DNA of 64,000 nucleotides from Hymenopus coronatus (GCA_030762935.1 CM060899.1:16661001-16725000), one strand, 5' to 3'; counted from the first letter of the stretch, positions 21,830-34,324 are shown. Notes: generated by a model from the letters alone, not told the origin. Made by a program: numbers and translations.

Positions 21830-23170
21830 GAAATGGCTTGTAATCTATTTTATATTTGTGTATAAGAGTAAACTCCTTTTGTATTTGGAAATGCTTCAGT
21901 TTATGTGAGAACTATATAGCTGACAGTAGGCAAAGGTATCAGTAGCATAAAATTCAGGTTTTAATAAAATAAAACCAGGTTGTACTAACATTTTAACTTT
22001 TAACATTTTTTATATTTACTTCCAGATATATTATTTATATTTATTTTTAACCAAACAAATTTTGAATAAAATAGGAAGGTGGAAAGTTTTAATGATATTT
22101 TTCACGTTCTCTGCTACATATCCTTTAGTGGGCATTTCAGATATTATATTCCAATTAAAAATTATATATGATATCAAGATTTTAAAACAAACTCCAGTTG
22201 CAGCTGCTCCCCATATCCTTTGTAGCCTGCGGACCTTATCAGTGTCTTAGGATTCACAGTCTCATGGCTCCTTCATGTCACAGGTAACGGTGCCTACAGA
22301 CATATAGGCACCTAGATGCAAAACCTGCCAAGTTCATTTTTTACACTTTTTGACCTGTATACATCATTGTGTACAAAGTGAAGAGATCTATGGTTATGAT
22401 TTAACAGAAAATCCTCCATTTTATAGTTAAATTCAATGCTAAAATTTGCCATTAAAAGCAAAACCCGCCAAGTCCTTTGCATCATGGCATGCAGAAACTG
22501 CCAAGTCCACAGGAACCAATGACAGCCCATTATTGCTTTCACATGACTTTTTGATCTACATTCCTCATGGCTGTTCACATTTGTGAATATTAGTGGCACA
22601 TGTTAACTAATGTTGGAGATTTTAAAAATAAGTGAATAATCAAAACTGGGATGGATGTTCATTTACTATAAGTCCATGCAATCCAAGGCAAAGTCATAAG
22701 CAAAAGAGAAATCCAGGTAAGCAAAAATGTGAGGAAGAAAAAAGAATACTGTTAGTTGAGTTTACTGTTTTCTATTTCTTTCAAACTTAATTTTCTAATG
22801 CTATAAAGTAATAAAGCATTGTGTAATTACTAATAATTATTGTATTACAGATATTCTGCCAAGTCCCTACCAGAGTATCCAAGTTGCAGCAATGCCGAGA
22901 AGCCATTATTGGTCATTTTAGCCTAAGACACCAGCTACAAGTGCAGGCTTTACTGCTCGGTTACCTGCACAAACCAGTTTGTATCAGGAACTATGTGCAT
23001 GTGGAAGATAAAATGCTAGCTCACGCAAACCTAAAAGCGCAGCCTGTGCAAGCTTTGCAGTATTGAAGATTTTGTTTACACAAACTCTTAATTGTGTGTG
23101 TGTGTGTGGACAGTACACAAGCCTTCAGTCCGAAAAGGAAGTTTAGTAAAGATGTGTGATGCATGCTCCT
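21830..23170. other. Intergenic with a recurring short motif
   Basis: The phrase tgccaagt recurs at irregular spacing (near 22325, 22466, 22497 and 22857), three times after a gcaaaac- or gcagaaac-like lead. No gene is supported. A 60-codon frame at 22884-23066 is unrecognised. Confidence 0.35.
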
Positions 23171-23179
23171 ATTCCAAGG

Positions 23180-23626
23180 AATTTATATTATATCAAATTG
23201 TATAAATTGTTGCCATGGCTTTGGAAGATAAAGTCTAAAGAATATTCCAAAAGAAATAAGAAGAGTGTGTCTTACCATAAGATATCGAAATTAAAAGAGG
23301 TAAGTACTTTTGTTTGAATTTGGTTTCGCATCCTTAACCTGTAGTATTTACTGTGTATTGTGCTTTGCATTCGCTAACTTGTTATTTGTAATGTTGTGCT
23401 GATTAAATATTTATAATAACAAATTACAGGATGAACCAGATGCTGATAGAGATTTGGTAATAAAAAAGATAAACTCGTTGCACAGTTTATTCCACAAGGA
23501 AAAGAAAAAAAAAAGTTAACAGAATCGCTTAAGTCAAGTGCCAGAGCAGATGATTATGCTCCTACATTGTGGTACTTCAATCAGCTGGATTTTCTAGATG
23601 ATCAAGAAACACCTCGACCAACATAA
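23180..23626 (+). pseudogene. MADF-domain (Adf-1-like) two-exon locus with one frameshift
   Basis: Exon 1 (to 23299) reads YIKLYKLLPWLWKIKSKEYS and KKSVSYHKISKLKE. The donor gtaagt follows, and an acceptor (aattacag) ends at 23429. Exon 2 continues in phase with DEPDADRDLVIKKINSL and, after a frame shift in a run of ten A near 23505-23515, LWYFNQLDFLDDQ to a TAA at 23624. The aromatic LW, the K-x-Y and the WYF-x-Q-LDFL-D segment are hallmarks of the MADF domain. That domain occurs in transcription factors and in the accessory protein of PIF/Harbinger transposons. No start codon is evident and no BESS domain follows. The single break lies in a homopolymer, so a sequencing error is possible. 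Otherwise this is a recent pseudogene. Confidence 0.6.
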
Positions 23627-23639
23627 AATTTTGAGGAAA

Positions 23640-25435
23640 TACTTTTACAGCTAATTATGATAAAACAAGTATTTATGAATTCCAGTATTTGCTTATAATG
23701 AAAAAAATTTAATTATATTAGAATGATCACATGATTTTGTTTCATTATAATAGAAAGTGAGTTAAGTACAAAAAAATCACATTCGAGGTATTTAAAAAGC
23801 CAATCTTTATGTATTATTAATATTACATATTCTATTCTGCCTTCGTTATTGAAATAATCTAAAAACTGCAGCCGTGTTTGCCTACCACAATTTGAAATGG
23901 CTCTATAATGGCCAACCTGTACTTCAGTTAAATTATCATCATTTGTTCTCAGGCCTAATGATACATTGCCTTGTACAGTATGTTCAAGATCTAAGCTTCC
24001 TACTGGTGTGTAGATAGCTGAATACTTTTCATTTTTGAGTTATTGTGTTCATGACACATGGACCTTTTTCTAAAAAGGATACATGGGGCCTTAAAACATA
24101 TATTTCCAGTGAAATCTTGGTATCAAATTTTTGAGTGGAGTGCAATACCTTCTCATACACTATGTACATTACATGTGTAGAGAAAATAAAAAGGAAACAA
24201 GCTGTAAAATTGTTTCAAAGGTACCTGTATCCGTTACTAGGTAGTTTGCAAGTACTAACAATTACTAATGGATCTCCTCTGTATTATGTAAGAATGGTAT
24301 GTTTAGCAAAATAAATCTAACGTAAACAATCAAATTGGACTTAATTAGAACATGAGCAAACAGGATGCACAGACTGCCTTCTGCTGGTGAGTTTTGGAAG
24401 CGGAAAGGTAAATCTATTAGTGCATAAACCATCATGGCTGCGCAAATGCAGTTTGTAAAACATTGTGGTGAAAAAAGGTATCATTTTGAATTATGCCACA
24501 AACTGTGCAAAAGATATCCCAACATTAGCCATCATGGATATTATTTACAGGCGTGTATGTGTGTATTAGCTATAAATTCTGCACGCATTGAAAGGTTAAA
24601 AACACTAAACGTAAAAAGCCAGTGCTCTAGCTAGAATTCAGTGTGACGAATTTGTTTGGAATATAATGTGTCAAAAGATTAATAATTTCTTCCACATTAA
24701 TGAGCCATTTACAAACAAGATACAAATTCAAGGGCAAATTCATCCAGTGAAAAGGGCCCAGAAGGAAATGCTATAAAGTGACTTGGAAATGAAAGTGAAA
24801 ACATTCTGTGCATTAAATAAAGAATTAGTACAAGAAGACGAGGAGTTGTTAAATGCTCTGAATGATATGGATGAGACTTAATAAAATAGATGTGAGTATT
24901 GTGGAAAACATTCTTAAACAGAAAGACATTCTGATCTGTAAAAATAATAATTTTAAGTCAACATATTCAGTTGGAAAACTGCATCAAGCACCCAATTTAA
25001 TCCAATAAGGAGGTCGGGATAAACAAGCAAGCTAATGCACCTGATAATTCACAGGTACATACTTTGTGTCAAGTATACTATAAGCTTTAGAATGAACACA
25101 AAGTGACTGATAGCTGAAAAATTTGTAGTGAAACATTTGTAATTTCTAATAAAAATGGTGAAACAATTTTGACTGTAAAATGAAATATTACCGAGCATTC
25201 TAATAATGAAGTATTGAATTATCAATCTTCCTTATTTAGTTAAAATTAAGTAAGAAGCAAATTAATTGTAATCAGTTTCGACCAGTTCATTCTTTAACTT
25301 TAGTTACACAGGGGTTTATTTATTAATTCGGTTTAGATACGTGAAGATAAGTGGGCTATGGTTGTGGGAAGAAAGTAAAATTGCATTACAATGGTTGAGA
25401 ATAAAAATGAGTCTACTTGAGATAGTTTAGATATG
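23640..25435. other. Intergenic with a minus-strand hairpin-family fragment
   Basis: 24062-24190 is a minus-strand 5' end of the hairpin-ended repeat family (tatttccagtgaaatcttgg, cactatgtacatta). The remainder shows nothing that I can support. Part of 24640-25435 may belong to the LINE that follows. Confidence 0.45.
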
Positions 25436-25439
25436 AGGT

Positions 25440-27115
25440 GTACCAAAACTGACAGCTTTAAATGTTTATCGTCTTGTTTCCAAAATAACGAAAGAACAAG
25501 TTGTTGGTTTTCTTAAAGGACGTTTTCCAGAAGTCAAATACAAACAGTTGTAATCTAGGCATCCGGAACCTTATTTCTCTTTTAAAGTTGAAGCTGTTGA
25601 GGAACATTTAGATGCAATTATAGATCCTACATTGTGGGCAAAAAATGCTTGTGTTAAGACTTTTTTATACCCAAGAGTAAACTCTGAGAAGAAAGAGTTA
25701 TTTTAGGTTTCTAAAACAGTAGCAACAAATTTAAAGTTATCACTTTGAATGTGCAATCTACTATGAACAAAATTAACAACATTGAGTTATTTTTAAACAT
25801 GGTAGACTCAGACATTATATGCTTCATGGAATATTCGCTATCTGGTGACTGCATATTTTGTAATATAAAGTGGCAGATCTCTTTTTGAGAACTAAACATA
25901 TCCACCTGGGTTACATAATATGCTATTAAATATGTATTAACTGCAAATGAAATGAATATCATAAGTACTGCAAAAGAAATTGATGGCACAAAAATGGCTG
26001 TTAAAAAATTTAATTTTGCAGTTCTATGTAATTATAGGTCACCAGTAGGCAGTACAGATAAGCGTGTTCTATGATAAGCTAGAACACACTTTAAATTTAT
26101 TAACTGAAATGAGTAATAGGGTGATTCTTGTTGGAGATTTTAGTGTAAATCCTAACATAGGAACTAACTGTACTGAAAACTTTTTGATATTTCCAAATCT
26201 TTTGTAATGGCATCTCTCATTGATGAATCAAGTGATTATTTAGTAATGACAGTGCAGTCAATTATACAGTATCTATATCTTCTGCTTCACCCAGGTTACA
26301 GATCCTCACATCTCGGATCATTATGCTGTTAACCTTAATTGAAAGATTGATGTGCTAAATAACTATGCACCATTAAGTAATGCAGTTTATAATAGAAATA
26401 GCCTCAAATTTTTAGATTGGTTGCTGAGCACTGTTTCCTGATGTAACGTATATGAGGCCTTCAACATAAATGTTGCTTTTAATAGATTTCTAGTAACACT
26501 GTCTTATTATTTTAAAATTGAATGCTCAATGACATATAAAAGAATAATAACAATAAGATGTCTAAATTATGGGTTACTGAGGAAATCATTAATAGTATAA
26601 AAACTTGGAAAGCTTGTTTCAACTGAGAAAGCAGGTAAACTGTGAAGCATTAAATGTTGTTTATAGAGAAGGAAACGTAAGCATAAAAACTTCTATCTGA
26701 GTGTAAAAGAAGCTATTTTGGCAAAGCAATCTTAAATTTAGAAAATAAAACAAAATACATTTGGACATTTTTAAATAATTAATTAGAGAAAGCTACTATA
26801 AATATGATAAGTAAAATACTTGTTGATGATAAATATACATAGAATCCACTTACGATTGCCAATGCTTTTGCTAATCATTTTTTAACTATGATTCCAAATA
26901 AATTAAACCATCAAAATTTAAATGGTCAAACTACCTAGTTACTTTTAACAGGCTGTTGCTGAATTGGAAATAGAAAAAAACCATTAAAGTGTTAAAAATA
27001 CAAAAGCAGCTGTGTGCGGCCAAATATGTATTAATGTTGTAAAAGTTATCATAAAGAAAATCATTATTCCTGTAACTTATTTATTTAATTTAGCTATAGT
27101 GACAGACTGTATAAC
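25440..27115 (+). pseudogene. Non-LTR retrotransposon (LINE) relic: ORF1 end, endonuclease, start of RT
   Basis: Fragments in all three frames follow the order of a LINE. First, a run of about 60 codons ends in DPTLWAKNACVKTFLYP. Then the N-terminal half of an AP-like endonuclease: FKVITLNVQSTMNKINNIEL, where N of the LN-Q motif is the metal-binding position, and VDSDIICFMEYSLSG with the catalytic E. Then VILVGDFSVNPNIG with the GDFN-type D. Finally a partial reverse-transcriptase segment, VIIKKIIIPVTYLFNLAI. Many stops and shifts show a long-dead copy. At 27115 it runs directly into a degenerate satellite, and the rest of the reverse transcriptase is absent. Confidence 0.65.
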
Positions 27116-27125
27116 AAAGAGACTC

Positions 27126-27759
27126 TGGCTAGTGGTTCGATTTGTGACTCAATGGTCAGGAGTTATGGGCCAAGTGCCAGGGCCAGGAGATATGAGCCAT
27201 GCACTAGGAGTCAGAGTGTGTGAGAATGTGAGAGAGGGAGAGTGTGAGAGTGAAAGAGAAAGTCAGAGTTAGAGGCAGAGTCAGGTGCCATGAGTTACTA
27301 ATCATGAGTAAGGATTCAGAAGTCACAGATCAACAGTCAAAAGTCATGTATCATTAGTCATGGGCCTAGGAGCCAGGGGCCAGGAGTCATCAGAAGTCTT
27401 GAGTAATGAATGAGTTTGGAGTCATGCGTTGAGAAACAATATTTGAGAGTAGAGGCTTGGAACTTGCGGCCCATGGCCTGTGGCAAGTCATATGCATTGA
27501 GTCATAACCATGAGTCAGGGGCTAGGAGTCATGAGCTATGAGCCAGGGATCATGACTCATAAGGCAGAAACCATGCGTCGAGAGTCAGTGTTCAGAAGTC
27601 ATGGATCATGGGCTAGAGGCCTGGGGCCAGAAATCAGTCTGTGAGTGTGCGACACAGTATATGAGAGTGGCAGAGAGAATCAGATTGAGAGTTATGAGTC
27701 ACTGGTAAGGTGTTAGGGGCCAGAAGTCTTAAGTCATTAGTCATGTGTCAGGAACAAGA

Positions 27760-27790
<31 letters not shown>

Positions 27791-28150
27791 TCAGAGTGAG
27801 AAATTATTAGTCAACTGTCATGAGTCACTAATCATAAGTTTGCAGTCAGAAGTTAGGGGTCAGCAGCCATGAATCGTGAGTCATTAGTCATGATTGTTGT
27901 GTCTTGAGTCATGGCCCTAAAAGCCAGGGGCCAGGAGTCATGAGGCGTCATAAGTAATTAGCCAAGACTTTGGAAACGTGAGATATGTGTCCGGATTTGA
28001 GAGTCGAGATTCAAGACCACGAGATGCGACTCATTACTCAGGAGTTATCAGTCTTGTGTTGGGAGTCGGGAGCTGGAAGTCTAGAGTCAAGGATTGAGGC
28101 TCATGACTCAGTGGCTCACAACTGGCCACTGGTGACTGATGATTGGCGAC
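27126..28150. repeat. Degenerate satellite rich in GAGTCATGAG words
   Basis: About 1 kb built from variants of aggagtcatgagtcat and gggccaggagtcat with imperfect 8-20 bp periodicity. TGAGTCA and its one-base variants recur very often. There is no coding content. Confidence 0.85.
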
Positions 28151-28179
28151 AAGAAACAAATGTCAATAGGGCCGTGGGC

Positions 28180-29125
28180 TTTCACTCACTCACTCTGCCT
28201 TGCACTCTTCAACTGTCTCACTGAGTCTAAATATCTTATTAATTCACTCTGTCACTCTCTCTCTCTCTCTTACATTCTCTCCATCTAACTCTTACTAACT
28301 TAATCCATCTTGCACTCTCAAAAACTCTCACTCACTCTGTATCACACTCTCATACTGTCTCATTCTTTCTATTCACCGAATCACTCTCTCACTATCACAC
28401 CTTCTGCGCCTCACACTTTCAAACATACACTCCGTCTAACACTCTCACTCGGTGTGTCACACTCGCTCACTAACTCACTCTGACCCACACATCCCGTCAC
28501 GCTCTCACTCATTGGCTCACACTCTCAAGTAACTATTTCACCCTCTCACACATTCACACTTTCACCCACTCTGTCTTACTCTCAGACACTCTTACTCCGG
28601 CCAACTCTCTCACTAAGTTAATTTCACTCTCTCACAATCTCCAATATTCTTACTCACTCCATCTCACAGTCTCAAATACACCCACTTGCTCCGTTTTAAA
28701 CTCAAACACACTCTCACTAACTCGTACACTCACTTTATCAAACATTCTCACACACTCTAACACTCTATTCAAACTCTCACTAACACACTAACTCACTCCC
28801 TCACATCGCCCTCTCTCACTTTCCGACTCGCCCTCTCACTCCGTTTCACACTCTTACATTCTCACTCACTCCGCTTCACACTCTTAAAAATTCTCACTCA
28901 CTCCGCTTCTCACTCTTAAAAATTCTCACTCACTCCGCTTCTCACTCTTAAGCACTCTCACTAACTTCGCCTCATTATCTGTCACTCTCCGTATCTTCGT
29001 CGCACACTCTCAAACACACTCGCTTACTCCGTCCTAATATCACTAACTCACTCGCAATCCAACTCACGAACTCACTAAAACACTAACTCTCACTTTCAAA
29101 TTCAAACACTGATACTTCGTATAAC
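28180..29125. repeat. Degenerate CACTCTCACTC satellite
   Basis: About 0.95 kb of variants of cactctcactcactctgtc, pyrimidine-rich on this strand. Its complement (gagtgagtgagagtg) resembles parts of the preceding purine-rich array near 27225-27265. The two blocks therefore look like one satellite in inverted orientation. Confidence 0.85.
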
Positions 29126-29149
29126 ACGACACGTTCGTCATTTGGAGCC

Positions 29150-29985
29150 ACGGAGAATCAGCTCTGACAGAATTCCTTGACCACCTCAATAGCATCAATA
29201 ATCAAATTCAGTTACCATGGAAAAAGAACAGGACGGAATATTGCCATTTTCTACGTCAATGTGAACAAAAAAGAGCATGGCACACTGGGCCACAAAGTGT
29301 ACCGAAAACTGACTCGCAATGACCTCTACGTTCACAAGAATTCCAACCCCCATCCGAGACAAAAGCGCTCTAAGATCAAAACCCTGGTAGATGAAGCTAC
29401 ATGCATATGTGAACTGCAATATTTACACCAAGAACTTCAGCATTTAGAGAAAGCACTCCAAGAAAATGGCTACACAAAGACCAAAATAATTACAGCATTA
29501 CACCATAAGAGAAGTACCACACCACATGAACATCTGCAAGTGATAGGAAGGGCAAGGCTTTACTCCCGTACATGAGATCAGTCACAGAACGCACAGGAAA
29601 TTATTCAAACGCCACAATTGACACCGTCTTCAAGCTCGCCAAACAGACCTGCAATACGCTTCGTTCAGCTAAGGATTCTAGAGATCCACTGCACACATCG
29701 GGAGTATATAGAATACCGTGTTCATGCGGTAAAGTGTCCATTGGAATCATACAACGAAGCATAAAAACTCACATTAAGAAATTGCCGTTTGGGTCAGACA
29801 GAAAAAGCAGCAATTGCGGAACGTGCCATCCTCGAAGAAGGGAAGCATATCATCCAATATGACAACACAGATATTTTGGATTTACCATTACCATTCACGT
29901 TTATACCGCCATAGAAATACAGAAACATAATAACAATGTCAACCGCAAAGAAGAAGACAATAAACTAAACAGAATGAACGAATAG
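29150..29985 (+). pseudogene. Penelope-like element relic: RT C-terminus and GIY-YIG endonuclease
   Basis: In successive frames it shows TEFLDHLNSINNQIQ (the end of the Penelope-type reverse transcriptase), HGTLGHKVYRKLTRNDLYVH, then NSNPHPRQKRSKIKTLVDEA and a linker with LQENGYTKTKI. After a break come GVYRIPCSCGKVSIG and RSIKTHIKK, the start of the GIY-YIG nuclease (here GVY...SIG). A typical C-terminal tail, IEIQKHNNNVNRKEEDNKLN, ends the copy. At least three frame shifts or stops inactivate it. The 5' half of the reverse transcriptase is missing. This copy belongs to a different Penelope lineage from the palindromic fragments at 46668 and 56550. Confidence 0.8.
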
Positions 29986-30179
29986 AACGACTCGAGCAAT
30001 TTGCGAGCCGAGGCAGCCCAAAGGTGTGTTAGACGTGTACCCATTCTTGGTAGGTTTGCAGGATGACGGGTGTAAATGAGGTTGGGGAGTGAAAGGAGGC
30101 AGCAAAATTGATCCTCAACGGTTGCCAGTTATGGTGCCATGGCCCTTATGCACCCCTAGTGTATTTGTGTTGCAAAAGT

Positions 30180-33100
30180 TGTTTATTTTGAGGTTCTATT
30201 TTTAAATTTTGATGTCCAAGCAACTCTTGGAAGGATTATGTAGGAGCTTAACCGTAGCTGATGTTGGAGATGCTCCTTCGTTACCGGAGATTCCCGCAGG
30301 AATGAATGTGCCCATGTGTAGCGCAGTTATTCTGTGCTCCAGCGATGGTTAATGTTTTGCCCAGTTATGTCGGCCGTTGTGTTCGGGTTTCTAGTCGTGT
30401 AGTTCCCGGGATTTGTGCTATTTTCAGTGACGTTTCATTCGGTATTTTAGGAGTTGCTTGCCATATATTTTGTGTGTGTGTCTAGGGACTTGGATATTGT
30501 GCGCTCAGGCTGCCTATTATTAGAAGATCTTTGTAAGTTTGTCCTAGATGCTTTAGTAGTGGTTATTCTGTGTTGACATGTGCGTGATATGCTGCGGCTA
30601 TGTGTTGTTTCTGTGTGTGAATTTTTAGTTCAATTAGTACTGCTTCATCGTCGCTGAACTGTTCCGGTAGTGAGATGTCTTATGTGGTGATTTTCCTTTA
30701 CTACACCAATATTCCTCCACCTGGTTGTTCTTGCCTGTAGAGGGCTTAAGTTTGGTTTCATTAATGGCGAGAATGTCTGGGTAATGTTGGTTTATCAGTT
30801 CTTTAGTTGATCCCGCTTGGAACGAATTCCGTTTATATTTCCTCGCATGTGGAGGATTTTAATGTGGTGTTTGGTTACTGTGCGCACCATTTTTTTTCCC
30901 CCTAGCTGGGTGTGTTGTCGCGACGACCGGAGCTCGCGGCTGGGGTCTCTTGAGGCTTCGGTCGTGGGTGTCCGAGAGCTGCAACACTAACTGCATCAAT
31001 CGATTTCAAAGCAACTACACGACCTTCAGGAAGGACTCACCACCGACATCCTCACCTACATCGCTACCGGTCCGGTCCCCAGGGGAAGGAAGAACCGGTA
31101 GTATTGACATCATGACCACAGGGAGAGAGTGGCAGCTCTCCCTGCACTACCAATCTCATTTTCACCTACAAATCCTAACCACCTACAATTTCCTTAACTC
31201 CTCACCTATACTTCGCTACGGGGGCCGGCTGGGCCTCGGTCAAGCCGGTCTGCTAGGAGAACCCTCTCCCCGTGGCCGCACAGCGGGCCAGTTCACCTTC
31301 ACCTTAGACTGCGCGGGTGCAACAGCGGTACCGCAGCATCCTCACCTCCCAATATCGGTGGAGGGGTTTTTTAGTCGATAGGCCCACTCTGGGAGACCCC
31401 GACACTCCGGGTTTGCCAGCCCGGGTTAGTCCTTAAGGTGGATTTTCCCCCTCCACTTGAAAGAAAAGAAGAAAAAAAAAAAAAAAAAAAAAAAGTACCT
31501 ATTTAATACTTGCTTGCTTCTGTATGTTGTACTGTACCGGTCACTATACCTGTGGGCCAATTGTAGCGGTTTTTGCTGCTCGATGCATGTGCCCTCAATG
31601 CATTTTTTCATCTTTTCCTTTGCTTCGGGCGGAGTGAGTTGCAGGAGTGGTACTGTCATGAATTTCACCAACGTGTCAGTATGTGGTCGCATATTTGTAA
31701 TATGAACGGTGTGTGTCTTGTACTGTTGGTATTCTCGTGTGTGTGGCTGTTGCGTGCTCTAGTAGTTTATTGGTCGGGGCATTGGGCACTTGGTGCTGTT
31801 TCTCGATTTAGCTGTGCTTAGTTTCTGGTATTTTGGATAGCAGAGGTTCAACTTGTTTAACAATATGCTCAGTGTTGGGGGAGGGGGTGGTGGTTGGGGT
31901 TTGTCATGCGAGAAGATTGCTGTTTTTGGAGTTTGTTGCAGTGTAGCAGATGCGTCTTTCGGGTAGCTGAGACAGCAAACTTGTCCTGTATAATGTCCGG
32001 ATTCCTCTAGGTGGCGCAGTATGGTTCTGATCCTTCCTTTCCCTCGTATCTGCATAGTGGTGTTGCCTGAGCGCTCCCATGGTAGAAGAATTTGGATTGG
32101 ATGGGGCAGTCCTCGAGGACTTGACCATATTGGTGGAATTTGCGGCATGGTATATGGCGTTGTTTATTTCTGGTCTCTACTCGGAATCTGTGGTGGTTGA
32201 TGATGCTGTTTGTCATTATTTCGTGGATGGTTTGCATGCATGTCATCGGTAAAAACACGAACTAGGGCTGCGGGTTGAGATTTTACTGCTTAAACGCTGG
32301 TGGCTCTGTACATTTCTGGGTAGTTTTCTGGGCTACTTCAAAATCTGCTCATTGGATGCTTGCAGCGGGACAGTTTTAATTATGCCGCTGTCTTTTTTTC
32401 GGGGTTGCTCAGGTGGTGGTGCTAGTGTTATTAAGCTTCCCATGTATTGTGCTGGTGTGCCAAAATTGTTGGAGTGGAATGGCCTGCCTAAATATACTAG
32501 CATGTTGATTTTTAAACGCAATAGTTGGTTCTTGGGTTTATTGATACTGCAGACTCACACTAACTGTTTATCTGTTGGCTTCATGTGCTTGGAGATGAGC
32601 CCAGTGACACGAAAGCTGTTGTTTTTGTCAATTGCGTATGGAGTGATTTACACTGCGGCGCAGCCATGGGGTCGAGGTGAGTTATTGAGCATGTTTGGTT
32701 TTGCTGTGTGAGTTTGAATTACTGTGGGTTCCCGTTCGGTGCTGTCACCTGGATATCACTATACTGGTCAGTGTTGGTGTCCGTAATGTTGTCATCACTT
32801 GAGGGAGTCGGAATCATCGTAAATCTCTCTCAGGTTTGGGAATGGTGTGTCGGGTTTGCCTATGCGGTGCTTTCCTCGGGTCTGGGGGTGGTTTCGGTGT
32901 CGACGATCCGGCGAGAGCTTTCTCTGGTAGAGGCGGGGTTTCACCATGATTCACTGATTTAGGGTAGTTTTTGTTTCCTGCTAGCAATTATGATTTGTAT
33001 GCAAATGTTTATAGTCAATGCGCCGGGGTATTGGATTTGGTTGCTTGGTGGTTATGGAGTAGCTGCTTAGGAGGGTGTCTGGTCGTTCACTTCGGCCGAA

Positions 33101-33410
33101 GCTGCCTAAATTTGATTTAATGAAATCGCAGGATTATAAATCCTTTGATTTAGCTTAATGAGGTTAAGACCAGTCTGTCTACAGGGATGGGTACGGTAGG
33201 CAGTTGGCGGGGAGAGAGGTGATGGTGATGATGAATGTCAGGCGGCAACAAAGAAAGATTAGGGATCCTTAGGACACTACCGTATGCGTAGCAGCTGTAG
33301 CTGTTATAGTCGCGTTGGGAGTTGGTGATGCTACTAATGCCGGGTGAACCCATAACCTCGCGCTGAGACCGGAAAATGATATAAACAGCAGGAGCAAAAC
33401 TTTTCAAATG
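30180..33410 (-). pseudogene. LINE relic, minus strand (ORF1 with degenerate zinc knuckle, ORF2 endonuclease)
   Basis: Reading right to left, 33000-31500 gives fragments of a Gag-like ORF1. A degenerate CCHC knuckle (CRKFHQYGQVLEDC, where the second Cys and the His are replaced) lies near 32120, and the later part reads TDTLVKFMTVPLLQLTPPEA. ORF2 appears to start at an ATG near 30890 (MVRTVTKHHIKIL) and continues NINGIRSKRDQLKN, then, shifted, QHYPDILAINETKL with the catalytic glutamate of AP-like endonucleases, and ATVKLLHNPSK near 30240. The reverse transcriptase is not present. The region is split by a GC-rich insert at 30895-31493. The boundaries are estimates. Clade assignment (Jockey- or R1-like) is tentative. 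Confidence 0.5.
30895..31493 (+). mobile_element. GC-rich poly(A)-tailed insert of unknown origin
   Basis: About 600 bp, markedly GC-rich in an AT-rich window, ending in about 24 A at 31470-31493. It separates the ORF1 and ORF2 parts of the minus-strand LINE relic and has the opposite polarity. A 143-codon + strand frame (30950-31381) is open but unrecognised and may only reflect composition. It is either a retro-inserted RNA (SINE or truncated LINE) or a GC-rich spacer of the LINE. No target-site duplication was found. Confidence 0.45.
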
Positions 33411-33845
33411 AAATGCATTGACGATATTTAGGCACCTGGGTGCCAGGACTGTTTAGGGAGGTTCCCTCTTCAGCCTAGTTAAGTTTTGTGTGGTGTGCTT
33501 GCAAATGCAATGACGGTGTTTTGGCACCAGGGTGCCGGGGTTGTTTATGGAGATTCCCTCTTCAGCTAGTTGTGTTTTGTGTCGTGTGCTTACGGAAAGA
33601 TCTACCGTTGTTTTTGTTGTGGTTTTCAGGATCATGTCGTTGGACAATTACTCGTGTCATAGTTTTTATTTTGCAATCCCCATTCGTCTCAACCTAGACC
33701 ATTCGCTCTTGACTGCTGCCCAAAAAAAAGACCCGCGTTTTTTTTTAATTATTGTTCACTTCTTACAGTCCTCGGATTTAATATTTTCGTACTTTTCTGT
33801 TTGTGGTTCAACAGTGTTTGTTATTCATTTTCTCTAGCTCGCTTG

Positions 33846-33934
33846 TACAATGTATATAGTGGATAGAGAAGTATTCCACCCAAAAATTCAATATCGAGAT
33901 TTCACCGGAAATATGTTTTGAGGTGCCTGAATCC

Positions 33935-33987
<53 letters not shown>

Positions 33988-34320
33988 AATCATTTTCAGA
34001 AAAAGATCTGAGTGTGTGTCTGTGGACAGCGTAACTCAAAAATGAAAAGCGGTTAAATACCAAACTTGTTATTTAAGTTAAGTATCTTCCAAGGATGCGA
34101 CACAGATTTTCAAGAAAATCCCGCCATCCCCCAACTACCCTTTACATGGAGCAGTTTTCTAAAATTGGTTTTCTCTAAAATGGCTCTAACGATTTTGATT
34201 AAAATATATTGTGCGCAAGATATTTATGTGACAAACGAAATGTATACCTTGAATTTTCTGGGAATGGTCTCTGCAGACCTCCTCATTCTAGATGACTTTT
34301 GTATAATTGGCAAACCATAA
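33846..34320 (+). mobile_element. Hairpin-ended repeat family, 5' half copy
   Basis: It starts acaatgtatatagtggat and carries gagatttcaccgga, an expanded A run (33938-33983), cattttcagaaaaag, aaataccaaacttg and ctaccctttacatgg. It ends near ggcaaaccataagat. The 3' terminus of the family is absent. Confidence 0.8.
33938..33983. repeat. Poly(A) tract, 46 bp
   Basis: An uninterrupted A run inside the hairpin-family copy, at the point where other copies have only six or seven A. Confidence 0.98.
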
Positions 34321-34324
34321 GATA

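Noticed and set aside
30950..31381. 143-codon open frame as a gene
   Set aside because: GC-rich composition lengthens chance frames, no recognised domain, and it lies in a poly(A)-tailed insert between LINE parts.
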